The notes beneath the pieces were generated by a model that was not told where the DNA came from, searched no databases, and saw only the letters and a list, made by a program, of their open reading frames with translations. Shown in pieces: positions 37,493 to 46,284 of a stretch of DNA of 64,000 bases (positions are counted from its first letter, which is position 1; every line of letters starts with the position of its first letter). Origin of the DNA: Levilactobacillus brevis (GTDB lineage Bacteria > Bacillota > Bacilli > Lactobacillales > Lactobacillaceae); assembly GCA_003666485.1 (NCBI GenBank), contig CP032931.1:2294001-2358000 (forward strand), written 5' to 3'. The position numbers and the translations under genes were made by a program.

Positions 37493-38878
37493 CTAGTTAC
37501 GAGATAAGGGGTAATGCTTACCCAGATATTTGGCAAACACTTCCCGTAATAAGTCTTGATATAAAATTTGATTCTTACCCACGATTGAAATTGTCGGGAA
37601 AAATGGAATGAACAAGTAATGGTCCAGTCCCGCAATCGTGTATTGCTTGGTCGGCGACAGCGGTTCACCCCGCCACGTCACCGCATGGGTCTGGGCGTCA
37701 TAGGCGATACCCAAATAATTGAGTTCACCAAAGATTTTACCACGAAACCCCATGCCTTTTTGCGGAAAGTAGCGTAAAAATAACCGTGCCAACTCAAATT
37801 CCTGGACCAAACGCCACAGGTCATAGCCACTCAGCGTGATGGTCATCACGTGCATGTTGTGTGGCAACAGGTCGTGAAGCTGCTTTTGGTTGACGACGCC
37901 GCGGGGTAAGTCGCGTAAAAAGAGACCGGCATTCAGCACGGCCGCGTCGGTCCCCGCGTACTCCGCAATGGCGTGTAGCCCCTCTCGAATCAACTGCGAG
38001 TCGCCGACCGGATTGGCTTCCAAGTCAACGGGCAAGTTCGCCACGCGCTGTTCTGACAAGATGGACTCGCCCAATTCTTGCAAACCGGCGATCTCAGCGG
38101 CATCCCCCGGTGCTTCCGGCAACGTGGCCGTCTCCACTACCCCGGCTGTGGCGTGCGTGACCTGGTGATCCGTCAGGTCCAACGTGATGCGGCCCACGTA
38201 ACGGCCCCATTTACCGGCCGCTGCCAACAGACTGTGCTGGTCTTGCTCGCCGTGTGGCAAGAGATGGTGGGTGTGACTGCCAATGATGACGGTCACCTGT
38301 GGAAAGCGCTTGGCAATCTTCCGGTCCACGTCTAGGCCCAGATGCGACAGCAAGACGCACACGTCAAATTGCCCGGCATACGTCTGAAGCAATTGCGTCA
38401 GCGCGGGTTGCACGCCGATTGGCTGCCAACCGGCCAACGGATACGTCAAATGATACGGCGCCGTCAGTCCCAGGACTAACACGCGGGTCCCCGCCGCCGT
38501 GGTGAACAGCTTATGGTCGACCGCCCACTTGGGTTGCTCGTGGGTATCACCCGTTAGGATATTGCCCAAGATTACCGGAAAATTGGCGTGGTCGTACAAA
38601 TGGTCCAACTGAGGCCGCATGAAACCTAGCCCCTCGTTGTTGCCAATCGTCGCCGCGTCATACCCAATTTGATTCATCAATTCAATGTTTTTTTGCCCAA
38701 CCGTGGCCTCGCTGACCGGGTGAACCCGGTCGATATGGTCCCCGAGGTCAAAGGTGTAGACGGTGTCGCCCGCCTGCTGGGCACTCTGCCGCGTGGCCGC
38801 CAAGTACCGCCGAATCCGCGGCCAATTCTCAAAGTGCGAATGCAGGTCGTTGGTATGCAAGATGGTAATCCGTTCCAT
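37493..38878 (-). CDS. yunD: Metallophosphatase / 5'-nucleotidase family protein YunD
   Basis: 461 residues. An N-terminal calcineurin-like metal site (ITILHTNDLHSHFENW, TFDLGDHIDR, TIGNNEG, VLLSHLG, IIGSHTHH) is followed by a C-terminal 5'-nucleotidase domain (about 280-450). No signal peptide, so intracellular, in contrast to secreted 5'-nucleotidases. The ATG at 38878 has GAGGAG before it; the longer ORF start at 38944 has no such site. First gene of the yunD-yutD-yutF-DUF1461 operon. Substrate probably a nucleotide or dinucleotide; not proven. Confidence 0.9.
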   Translation of the reverse strand: MERITILHTNDLHSHFENWPRIRRYLAATRQSAQQAGDTVYTFDLGDHIDRVHPVSEATVGQKNIELMNQIGYDAATIGNNEGLGFMRPQLDHLYDHANFPVILGNILTGDTHEQPKWAVDHKLFTTAAGTRVLVLGLTAPYHLTYPLAGWQPIGVQPALTQLLQTYAGQFDVCVLLSHLGLDVDRKIAKRFPQVTVIIGSHTHHLLPHGEQDQHSLLAAAGKWGRYVGRITLDLTDHQVTHATAGVVETATLPEAPGDAAEIAGLQELGESILSEQRVANLPVDLEANPVGDSQLIREGLHAIAEYAGTDAAVLNAGLFLRDLPRGVVNQKQLHDLLPHNMHVMTITLSGYDLWRLVQEFELARLFLRYFPQKGMGFRGKIFGELNYLGIAYDAQTHAVTWRGEPLSPTKQYTIAGLDHYLFIPFFPTISIVGKNQILYQDLLREVFAKYLGKHYPLSRN

Positions 38879-38982
38879 TGTCTCATTTCTCCTCTTAACA
38901 CTGAGTTTAATCGTACGGCATTGGGGGAAAACGGTCAAGCGCAAGCGCGGGTCCCGGTCAAATTTCGTTGCCAGCCCAACGG

Positions 38983-39591
38983 CTACTGTTTTGCCTGAAA
39001 TTCTTGGGCCTTGCCCGTAACCATTTGCTCAATCTCACTGGTGGAAAATGGCGTGCCAAATGGCAGCGGCTGGTCCAGGTATTGTTGTTCCGGCGTGTCG
39101 ACGCCGACGTTGATGTTTTCCTTCACCGGTACCGCGTAATGGTGGATGTGCCCGTGCAGGTTGATGATCTGCTTGACGATGCCCAGCATCATTGGGTAGT
39201 GGGTCATGTAGTACTGCCGGTGATCATACTTGATCAGCACGCCAACGTCGTGGAAGGCGAATTTCGGCTGACCATGGTCGATGGGATTGTGTGCCGCCAA
39301 GTATTTGAACAGGGCGCGGCTGTCGTGGTTGCCCTTGATCAATTCCAGGTGACCGTTCAGCTGGCTCAAGACGTCACACACCGCCTCGTCGGACTTGACG
39401 GCTGGCTTGGTAAAGTACAACGCAATGTCGCCCAGGTGATACACAGTATCCGTCGGTGCCACCCGCGCGTTCCAATTATCAATGATGGTCTGGTTCATTT
39501 CCGCCACGTTTGCAAATGGCCGTGGGGCAAAATCACTGTCGCCCAGTAGGTCTTCGTGAAAGAAATGTGTATCTGACGTAAAAAATTCCAT
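38983..39591 (-). CDS. Calcineurin-like metallophosphoesterase
   Basis: 202 residues. All metal motifs are present: SDTHFFHEDL (D-x-H), HLGDIA, IKGNHDSR, MTHYP and LHGHIHH. It is a single-domain cytoplasmic phosphoesterase of the short 'phosphodiesterase-like' group; the substrate is unknown. GGGGGAG precedes the ATG. It is 14 bp past the aldo/keto reductase start, tail to head on the same strand (downstream of that gene), so cotranscription is likely. Confidence 0.9.
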   Translation of the reverse strand: MEFFTSDTHFFHEDLLGDSDFAPRPFANVAEMNQTIIDNWNARVAPTDTVYHLGDIALYFTKPAVKSDEAVCDVLSQLNGHLELIKGNHDSRALFKYLAAHNPIDHGQPKFAFHDVGVLIKYDHRQYYMTHYPMMLGIVKQIINLHGHIHHYAVPVKENINVGVDTPEQQYLDQPLPFGTPFSTSEIEQMVTGKAQEFQAKQ

Positions 39592-39605
39592 GAGTGCTCC
39601 CCCTT

Positions 39606-40454
39606 CTAGAGAATATCGAGTGGTTGTTTGCTGGTTGGCGCCGGAAATTGTTGGTCCAACAGCGCGAGTTCAGCCGGACTTAGCGTCAACTCACCAGCCG
39701 CAATGTTTTCATTCATGTGCGCGACCGAGCTGGTTTGCGGAATCGCCAAGACATCGCCCTGCCGAATCACCCAGGCCAATAGAATCTGGTAAACCGTCGC
39801 GTGGTGCTGAGCTGCAATCTGCTTGACCACGTCATTGGTTGCCAGATGATGACCCCAAGAATCACCCTGTGCAATTGGTGAATAGGCAACGAAGGGCAGC
39901 TGATGGTCCCGTTGCCACGGCAAGACGGCGTATTCCACACCCCGACTGCCCAAGTGGTACAGATCCTCGTTGGCCACGGCCTGGTCACCACCGGGCAGGC
40001 CCCACAGTTCCTGGAGGTCGTCAATATCAAAGTTGGACACGCCCCATGCCCGAATCTTGCCGGACTGCTGCAAGCGTTGTAACTCGGCGACGGTCTCTGC
40101 CAGTGGAACGCTGCCACGCCAATGGTACAGGTAGAGGTCCAGGTAGTCCGTCCGCAACCGCTTCAAGCTGGCCTCAAGGCTGGTGGCCATCCGTTGCCGT
40201 GACGCATTTTCGGGTAGCACCTTGGAAATGAGGTAGAGCTTTTGCCGGTTAATCGGGGCCAAAGCCTCGCCTACCAGGTTCTCTGCCCGGCCGGAACCGT
40301 ACATCTCCGCAGTGTCGATTACGCGGGCACCTGCCGCGATGCCAGCCTGAATGGCCGCAATCTCCGTTTCTCGCTGGGCTGGGCGGTCACCCATGTGCCA
40401 CGTGCCGATGCCAATCGCTGGGACCTGTTGCCCGTCAATCGTTACTTGTTTCAT
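39606..40454 (-). CDS. Aldo/keto reductase
   Basis: 282 residues, a TIM barrel of the AKR superfamily. The tetrad is visible in VIDTAEMYGSG (Asp, Tyr), LISKVLPEN (Lys) and LYLYHWRGS (His); the C-terminal end (IPQTSSVAHMNENI) contacts NADPH. The substrate cannot be told. ATG at 40454 chosen with GAGGGTG before it; an upstream ATG (40475) has none. It leads into the metallophosphoesterase. Confidence 0.94.
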   Translation of the reverse strand: MKQVTIDGQQVPAIGIGTWHMGDRPAQRETEIAAIQAGIAAGARVIDTAEMYGSGRAENLVGEALAPINRQKLYLISKVLPENASRQRMATSLEASLKRLRTDYLDLYLYHWRGSVPLAETVAELQRLQQSGKIRAWGVSNFDIDDLQELWGLPGGDQAVANEDLYHLGSRGVEYAVLPWQRDHQLPFVAYSPIAQGDSWGHHLATNDVVKQIAAQHHATVYQILLAWVIRQGDVLAIPQTSSVAHMNENIAAGELTLSPAELALLDQQFPAPTSKQPLDIL

Positions 40455-40605
40455 TTGCCACACCCTCTGTTTCATTAACTTTTCAATCTGTGACGGCGTC
40501 CTGTTCAGCCGCCTAAAATTTGTTTCGACTCACTTCCTATCCTAGCACTTCCACTGGTTTTTCGCTGGCTTAGGCCCCTTGTTTTGACCTTATTTCAGAT
40601 AGACG

Positions 40606-40636
40606 AAAAGGGCCAGAACTAGCTTGTCCTGACCCC
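40606..40636 (-). terminator. Terminator after the amino-acid permease
   Basis: GGGGTCAGGAC pairs with GTTCTGGCCC (with wobble) around AAGCTA, followed by TTTT on the minus strand. Confidence 0.75.
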
Positions 40637-40644
40637 CTGTCCGT

Positions 40645-42057
40645 TTATTTTAAATTAGACTCATCCGAACCCACGGAGACGGTATGTTCGGCCGCGCGCC
40701 GGTCCTTCAGGTATTTACCAATGCTTAACGCCACTAACCAGACCACGGACCCAATCAGGGCAACCAACGTGTCCGTTCTGAAGAGTAAGACGATCCCGAC
40801 CATTGCCAGGAAGGCCAAGATGAAGTAATCACTCCACGGGAACAGTGGCAGGTGAAACTTGTTGGTGATTCCGGCTGCCAGCTGTTGCCGCTTGAATTTC
40901 AGATGGGCCACCACGATAGCTCCCCAGATAAACAGGAAGCAAGTCGTCGCCACACTGGAGACAAACGCGAAGACGTGGCCCGGCATGATGAAGTTCAAGA
41001 AGACAGATACCGCGATGATCAGCGTGGAGAACCGCAGTGCGGGCACCGGCACTTGGGCGCGGGACAGGGTCCCCATGTGCTTCGCAAAGCGACTCTTACC
41101 TTGGTACGTCAGTGAGAACAGCATCCGCCCAGTTGTGAACAACGAGCTGTTGCAGGCCGAAGCCGCCGCGGTCAAGACCACGAAGTTGATGACGGCCGCC
41201 GCCGATTGAATACCCACGTTCTTGAAGACCTGAACAAAGGGACTGCTGGTTGGTGACACGGCTTGCCAAGGGTAGATGCACATCAGGGCTAACAAGGAGC
41301 CCAGGTAAAACAGGATGATTCGCATCGGAATTTCGTTAATCGCCTTAGGCAAGACCTTCTTGGGATTAGCCGTTTCGGAAGCGGTCATCCCCACCATTTC
41401 AATACCGACAAAACTGAAGAGTACCATTTGAAATGACAGGAAGAAGCCCTTGGCACCGTGGGCAAAGAAGCCGCCCGTAGCCAGGTTGGCGACGCTGGCG
41501 TGCCCCGCTGGCGTTGGATAGTGCACGGCTACCATGTAGGCTCCGGCTAAGATCAAGGCCACGATCGCCACAATTTTGATAATGGCAAACCAGAATTCCG
41601 TTTCGCCAAAGGCACTGACGGTCACGGAGTTCAGCGTCAACAGAATTCCTAACAGGACTAACCCGGTCACCCACTGTGGCAGGTGCGGGAACCAGAACTG
41701 CATGTATTGGCCGGCCGCGGTGATCTCGGCCATGGCAATTGTGATCCAGCAGACCCAGTAAGTCCAGCCCGCCACGAAACTCATGTTGTCACCTAAATAG
41801 CGTTGGATAAAATCAATGTAAGAATGGGCATTCAAGTCTGAGAGCAGTAGCTCCCCTAACGCCCGCATTAGTAGGAAACACATCACCCCGGTCACCAGGT
41901 AAGCCAACACGATGGATGGTCCTGCAAGGTGAATCGATTGGCCGGCCCCCAAGAATAGCCCCGTCCCGATTGTGCCCCCCAGCGCAATCAGTTGGACGTG
42001 ACGACTCTGAAGGCCACGTGAGAACTCTTGGTTATCATTCACTTGACTTTTTTTCAT
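40645..42057 (-). CDS. Amino acid permease (APC superfamily, AAT family)
   Basis: 470 residues, 12 membrane helices. The helix I signature IALGGTIGTGLFLGAGQSI and VGIEMVGMTASETANPKK after helix VI place it in the AAT group of proton-coupled amino-acid importers (AnsP/CycA/GabP relatives). The substrate cannot be assigned by eye. ATG at 42057 with AAAGGGG before it; the extension up to 42120 has no site. Monocistronic with own terminator. Confidence 0.93.
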   Translation of the reverse strand: MKKSQVNDNQEFSRGLQSRHVQLIALGGTIGTGLFLGAGQSIHLAGPSIVLAYLVTGVMCFLLMRALGELLLSDLNAHSYIDFIQRYLGDNMSFVAGWTYWVCWITIAMAEITAAGQYMQFWFPHLPQWVTGLVLLGILLTLNSVTVSAFGETEFWFAIIKIVAIVALILAGAYMVAVHYPTPAGHASVANLATGGFFAHGAKGFFLSFQMVLFSFVGIEMVGMTASETANPKKVLPKAINEIPMRIILFYLGSLLALMCIYPWQAVSPTSSPFVQVFKNVGIQSAAAVINFVVLTAAASACNSSLFTTGRMLFSLTYQGKSRFAKHMGTLSRAQVPVPALRFSTLIIAVSVFLNFIMPGHVFAFVSSVATTCFLFIWGAIVVAHLKFKRQQLAAGITNKFHLPLFPWSDYFILAFLAMVGIVLLFRTDTLVALIGSVVWLVALSIGKYLKDRRAAEHTVSVGSDESNLK

Positions 42058-42292
42058 CTTAATCGCCCCTTTGTTGAAATTCATTATACACTGCCAAAGG
42101 GGGAATGCCAGTACCCGCACTGGTTGGTTCGGTAAATTAAATAGCTTTGCGTCCCGGTGTAAACCACTTTACGTCACCTTTATTTGTTTTAGGTGAAAGT
42201 TGTTCATCTATCAGTGAACACCACTTGTTGGGGTGCTGGGCACCTTTAATTTGGTTGCGCGTTAACCGTTAGCAACGACAGACTGCAAGCAA

Positions 42293-42374
42293 GAAAGTAG
42301 ACTTAGCGTATTAATTTCTGGAATGATAGTGTTCTATCCGTAAAATTAGTGCAACCAGGAGCCTGCGTCAGCCA
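42293..42374 (+). repeat. C element 2 (structured intergenic repeat)
   Basis: Starts GAAAGTAGACTTA and ends AGGAGCCTGCGTCAGCCA. Stems GATAG/CTATC and TTTCTG/CAGGAG correspond to GACAG/CTGTC and CTCCCG/CGGGAG in copy 1, i.e. with paired changes. It ends directly at the A run of the ackA terminator. Confidence 0.75.
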
Positions 42375-42408
42375 AAAAAAGACTGCCGCCCCATCCAGGA
42401 CAGCAGTC
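42374..42408 (-). terminator. Terminator after ackA
   Basis: GACTGC pairs with GCAGTC, followed by seven Ts on the minus strand. Confidence 0.85.
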
Positions 42409-42418
42409 AATAGACTCA

Positions 42419-43609
42419 TTATTTACGTAAACGTTCGATGTCACGAACGATCATTAATTCTTCATCGGTTGGGATCAGTAAGGTCTTGATCTTTGACCCT
42501 TCCTTACTCAAGTCACGTTCAACCCCACGAATATCATTCTTTTCAGGGTCAACGGCAATACCAAAGTAAGCCAACTTGTCAGCGACTTCTTGGCGAATCA
42601 TAATATCATTTTCACCAACACCGGCCGTGAAGACGATGGCATCTGCGCCGCCTAATTCAGCAAGGTAAGCGCCGACGTAACGGACGATCCGGTTGATGAA
42701 CATGTCACGTGCCAACTTAGCCCGTGGGTTCTTGGCTTGAACCTTTTCCAAGTCACGCATATCAGCGGAAACACCGGAAACACCAATCAAACCAGACTTC
42801 TTGTTCAAGATATTGATCATGTCGTTAGGCTTGTCGATATTGAGTTTTTCCATCAAGTAAGCAACTAAGGATGCATCGATATCCCCAGAACGGGTAGCCA
42901 TTTCGATTCCGGCCAGTGGCGTGAAGCCCATGGACGTGTCGTATGACTTACCATTCTTGATAGCGGTGATAGAACCACCGGCACCCAGGTGCATCGTGAT
43001 CAGCTTCAAGTCCTTCAATGGCTTGCCCAACATGGCAGCGGCCCGGCCAGCGACGTAACGGTGGCTCGTTCCGTGGGCACCGTACTTCCGTGCCCCAAAC
43101 TTTTCGTAGTATTCGTAAGGAATCGCGTACATGTAATTTTCTTGTGGCATGGACGTATGGAATGACGTATCAAAGACCGCGACACTCAGCACGTTAGGCA
43201 AAATCTTCTTGAAGGCTTCGATGCCCAAGACAGCGGCTGGGTTGTGCAGTGGTGCGTATTCGGACAGGTCCTTGATCTTTTGTAAGACATCATCGGTAAT
43301 GACGGCAGAATCCTTGAAGTCTTGCCCACCGGCAACGACCCGGTGACCAATCCCAGTAATTTCGTTGAAGTCCGTGATGATATTAAGGGCCGTCAATTGG
43401 TCTAACATCAATTGGATAGCGGCACTGTGGTCGTTGATGTCTTCATGCGTTTCGTACTTTTGGCCGTCACCGTATTTGATTTCGACTAATGAGTTACCCA
43501 GACCGATCCGGTCAATGGCACCTTCGGCAATGACCGTTTCTTCAGGCATTTGGAATAACTTGAACTTTAAAGTCGAGCTGCCGGCGTTAATTGCTAATGA
43601 TTTTCCCAT
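42419..43609 (-). CDS. ackA: Acetate kinase
   Basis: 396 residues, the normal length. Signatures: NAGSSTLKFKLFQMP at the start, the GIGHRVVAGG and FDTSFH motifs with active-site residues, and LGAGGSITAIKNGKSYDTSMG for phosphate binding. It makes ATP from acetyl phosphate, an end step of heterofermentative metabolism. AAAGGAG precedes the ATG. It directly follows ytxK (15-bp gap), the same order as in Bacillus. Confidence 0.98.
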   Translation of the reverse strand: MGKSLAINAGSSTLKFKLFQMPEETVIAEGAIDRIGLGNSLVEIKYGDGQKYETHEDINDHSAAIQLMLDQLTALNIITDFNEITGIGHRVVAGGQDFKDSAVITDDVLQKIKDLSEYAPLHNPAAVLGIEAFKKILPNVLSVAVFDTSFHTSMPQENYMYAIPYEYYEKFGARKYGAHGTSHRYVAGRAAAMLGKPLKDLKLITMHLGAGGSITAIKNGKSYDTSMGFTPLAGIEMATRSGDIDASLVAYLMEKLNIDKPNDMINILNKKSGLIGVSGVSADMRDLEKVQAKNPRAKLARDMFINRIVRYVGAYLAELGGADAIVFTAGVGENDIMIRQEVADKLAYFGIAVDPEKNDIRGVERDLSKEGSKIKTLLIPTDEELMIVRDIERLRK

Positions 43610-43624
43610 GTGGTATTTCTCCTT

Positions 43625-44647
43625 TTATGTGCGATCCGTCAGCAGATTTTGTTCTTCCCACTGGACGATTTCCGCAACAAACTTTTGGAACGCTGATTGA
43701 TTCTTAAATGATGGGAACTCTCCCAACATGACTTGTTCAACTTGCTTAGCACCAGCCCCGGGTTTCTGTAAGATCAGAATGGCCTTTTGGGCGTTGGCGT
43801 TAGCAAATAGCTCACTTGGCAGGTTCAATAACCCTTGTAAGTAAGCGTTATTGGGGAGCCACTTCAGTAAGTTAGGGGCTTGTTCACTCTGGAACAGCTG
43901 CGATGGCACCAAGAAGACGCCAATGCCGCCTGGTGTCAGTTGATTCAACGCTTGTTCCAAGAGCAAATGATGCACGTAGGTGTGTCCGGACTTGGCTGCG
44001 GTATGGAAATTAACCGCATTGTCGTCAACCGGGTAATAGCCGATCGGTAAGTCAGCCACGATCAAATCACTGGCTGGGACCAGTAACCGCTCCAAGGCGT
44101 CTTGGTGGATGAGTTCCACTGGGACCCGTTGCAGGTCACTGGACGTCTGTGCGATGGCTAACATGGAATCGTCGTTATCCACCCCGTACGCGTCAATCTT
44201 ACCAGTCACCACACCTTTTAGCTGTGAAATCACGGCGGTTAACAAGTTGCCCGTCCCTACCGTCAGATCCAGTAAGGTCAAGTGTGTCTTGCCCTTTTCC
44301 AGGCGGGTCACCAGGTACCCCATAATGTAAGCAATCGTATCAGGCGTTAACTGATGATTGGCTTGGATTTCGTCGATGCGAATTGCCTTGAGCATGGCCA
44401 ATTGCACCGCTCGCCGAACCGTTTCGCTATCAAAGCTTTGCCAATCGGCCTGTTGATAAAGGTCGGTCAGTTTTGCCACGGTCTCCTGATCAGGGCGACC
44501 GTCTTCAACTTGAACTTGTCCGTTCAGGAGGTTATCTCCCGTCTCAACGAACGCATCTAAATAAGATGTGCTTAGTGCTGCTTGTAAGGTCGTGGTCGAC
44601 TCATCGAGGACCTTAAAGAGCGCTTCAGTCTGTTCTTGTGACAGCAC
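43625..44647 (-). CDS. ytxK: YtxK family class I methyltransferase-like protein
   Basis: 340 residues from a GTG at 44647 with AAGGAGG in front. A helical N-terminal region (about 1-95) is followed by an N6-adenine methyltransferase-like Rossmann domain with SAM motif I LLDLTVGTGNLLTAVISQ. Motif IV, normally N/D-P-P-Y/F, reads ADLPIGYYP, so classical DNA adenine methylation is doubtful. It lies at the end of the comG operon (68 bp after comGG) and before ackA, as in Bacillus and other lactobacilli. Function not established. Confidence 0.88.
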   Translation of the reverse strand: MLSQEQTEALFKVLDESTTTLQAALSTSYLDAFVETGDNLLNGQVQVEDGRPDQETVAKLTDLYQQADWQSFDSETVRRAVQLAMLKAIRIDEIQANHQLTPDTIAYIMGYLVTRLEKGKTHLTLLDLTVGTGNLLTAVISQLKGVVTGKIDAYGVDNDDSMLAIAQTSSDLQRVPVELIHQDALERLLVPASDLIVADLPIGYYPVDDNAVNFHTAAKSGHTYVHHLLLEQALNQLTPGGIGVFLVPSQLFQSEQAPNLLKWLPNNAYLQGLLNLPSELFANANAQKAILILQKPGAGAKQVEQVMLGEFPSFKNQSAFQKFVAEIVQWEEQNLLTDRT

Positions 44648-44715
44648 GCTTCGCCTCCTTGTGAATATTCCATAACACATTGTATCCGCTATCTATACTA
44701 CCGATTTTTCGAACG

Positions 44716-44940
44716 TTATTCAAGCAATCTTTGCGGAGAATCCTGTTTTAGCGGCTTGGAACGCCGGAAGCTATGCCGTTTTTTCACATGCTGACTAGTC
44801 TGTTTGGCAATCGTGCGGGTACTCGCTTGAAAATCTTGTTCAAGTTGGCGCGTCGTCTCGCGTCTCGCCGTCAGTCCTACACCGACCAAGCTAATGAACA
44901 AGCTCACACTCATCAAAAAGAACAGCGCCCATAAGGTCAA
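44716..44940 (-). CDS. comGG: Competence pseudopilin-like ComGG
   Basis: 74 residues from a TTG overlapping the comGF stop by four bases. An N-terminal membrane helix (about 2-24) is followed by a charged tail. No clear prepilin cleavage site, as is common for ComGG. Identity rests on size and position as the last gene of the comG operon. Confidence 0.7.
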   Translation of the reverse strand: MTLWALFFLMSVSLFISLVGVGLTARRETTRQLEQDFQASTRTIAKQTSQHVKKRHSFRRSKPLKQDSPQRLLE

Positions 44941-45365
44941 GAACCCCTGATGCCGCGCAGATCGACCAGCGTCGTTTGTACCGGTAGACCGGCTTGTTTG
45001 AGTTTTAATCTAACCACTCCCAACTTCAGTGTTTCCCAATGAATCGCCGTCACGTCTCGCAATAGCGGATAATAGCCGTGCCGGTTGACGTTGGTCAGCT
45101 TGAGGGTCCGCTTGCTATCGACCCGTAGCGCGACCTCACGATTTTCTTGCTGGTCACGGACCACTAACACTTCATCACTGGTCCGCACCAAACGGTAACG
45201 CCCGTCTTGTTCAAGTGCCTGAACGACCTGATACCAGGCGATGGGGTCGCGCTGAATCGGTCGCAAGAAGGCCCGGCCGACCCCGCTGACCAGGATAAAG
45301 AGGCCTGCGGTGATCACTAACGCCAGCAGCGCTTCAATCAAGGTAAATCCCTGCCGTTTTCTCAT
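44937..45365 (-). CDS. comGF: Competence pseudopilin ComGF
   Basis: 142 residues. A type IV prepilin-like start (MRKRQGFTLIEALLALVI) has the G|FTLIE processing site cut by ComC and the Glu5. The globular part resembles ComGF (QALEQDGRYRLVRTSDEVLVV). The ATGA overlap with the comGE stop shows translational coupling. Confidence 0.85.
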   Translation of the reverse strand: MRKRQGFTLIEALLALVITAGLFILVSGVGRAFLRPIQRDPIAWYQVVQALEQDGRYRLVRTSDEVLVVRDQQENREVALRVDSKRTLKLTNVNRHGYYPLLRDVTAIHWETLKLGVVRLKLKQAGLPVQTTLVDLRGIRGS

Positions 45366-45568
45366 TGCGCCGCCAACCAGTGTTGCAAGGCCACGTCATG
45401 TTGATGCCGGACTTGCTGGAGGTGGACTTGGCGTTGCTGTTCCAAGTGGTGGGTCGTCTGTAAGAACCCCTGGGCCAGCATGACACTGGTCGCCACCACG
45501 CTCATCGCCAACAAGGCATCGGGGAGGATCCATCCCCGCCGACGCTCACGCTTGATCAACTGCCACAT
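45362..45568 (-). CDS. comGE: Competence pseudopilin-like ComGE
   Basis: 68 residues, N-terminal helix with a prepilin-like WILPDALLAMSVVATSVM segment lacking the strict GFTLxE. It starts inside comGD (23-base overlap). Named from size and order. Confidence 0.75.
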   Translation of the reverse strand: MWQLIKRERRRGWILPDALLAMSVVATSVMLAQGFLQTTHHLEQQRQVHLQQVRHQHDVALQHWLAAQ

Positions 45569-45983
45569 AAAAGATACCGCCTCCTAGTTGAAAAGTTTGT
45601 TTGAGATACTGATGGCTGACCGTGCTATACCAGCGGAGCGTTTGGGCCTTGGACGCCCCCGACGTATAAATTAGCCAACGCCCACTGTCCCCTTGTAGCT
45701 GCAAGGTCGGTGGGATGCGCAGCCGACCAACCACTTGGGCCGTCTTGGCCGTCACTAGGACCACTTGATGCTGACTTGACTGAACCTCAGCTACCAACTG
45801 TACCCGTTGCTGTCTGGCACGCTGCCGTCCAGCCGTCCACATCCGCTGCCAGGCCGGCCAAAACGCCCGCTCGGTCATTAATGCCCGGTGTGGCGTCCCC
45901 TGAAAACTGACCAACGTGGTCAAGCCCGTCACGATGACCAGAACCAGCAGTGTTTCCAGCAACGTAAAGCCCCTACTTCTCAT
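45546..45983 (-). CDS. comGD: Competence pseudopilin ComGD
   Basis: 145 residues starting MRSRGFTLLETLLVLVIVTG, a clear prepilin leader and helix. The body is a small beta-rich pseudopilin domain with a basic stretch (GRQRARQQRVQLV). Overlaps comGC by 11 bases. Confidence 0.85.
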   Translation of the reverse strand: MRSRGFTLLETLLVLVIVTGLTTLVSFQGTPHRALMTERAFWPAWQRMWTAGRQRARQQRVQLVAEVQSSQHQVVLVTAKTAQVVGRLRIPPTLQLQGDSGRWLIYTSGASKAQTLRWYSTVSHQYLKQTFQLGGGIFYVAVDQA

Positions 45984-46284
45984 CGGTCACGACTCGTTCG
46001 TCGACAATCTTGATGTGTTCTTCCTGTGCGCGTTTGGCTTGGTCCGTCGTCAAGTACCGCTCCTTAGTCAGCACGTCATAGGTCACGGCATGGTGGCCGG
46101 GATGATCCTCCAAGTACGCCGTCACCTGGCCCTGAACCACCGTGACCATCGCGTGGCCGTGAATCTGGTTGGCCCGCTGGCGTTGCTTGTTCAAGTTCGG
46201 CAAGATGACGAGAATCAGTAATGAAATAATGAATAACACAATCGTCATTTCCACTAGGGTAAAGCCCTGGCGTCGTCTAATCAT
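45973..46284 (-). CDS. comGC: Major competence pseudopilin ComGC
   Basis: 103 residues from the ATG at 46284, which has AGGGGG in front and overlaps the comGB stop by eight bases. The leader RRRQGFTLVEMTIVLFIISL is the best prepilin signal in the operon; a coiled N-terminal helix and short globular tail follow. ComGC polymerises into the transformation pilus that captures DNA. An upstream ATG (46344) would lie deep in comGB and is rejected. Confidence 0.92.
   Translation of the reverse strand: MIRRRQGFTLVEMTIVLFIISLLILVILPNLNKQRQRANQIHGHAMVTVVQGQVTAYLEDHPGHHAVTYDVLTKERYLTTDQAKRAQEEHIKIVDERVVTDEK

Larger units (their letters stand above)
42058..42418. other. 361-bp non-coding stretch with C element 2
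   Basis: Between two minus-strand genes. 42058-42290 holds the permease promoter region and a GTTCA/TGAAC pair near 42205, otherwise nothing recognised; then C element 2 and the ackA terminator. Confidence 0.7.
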
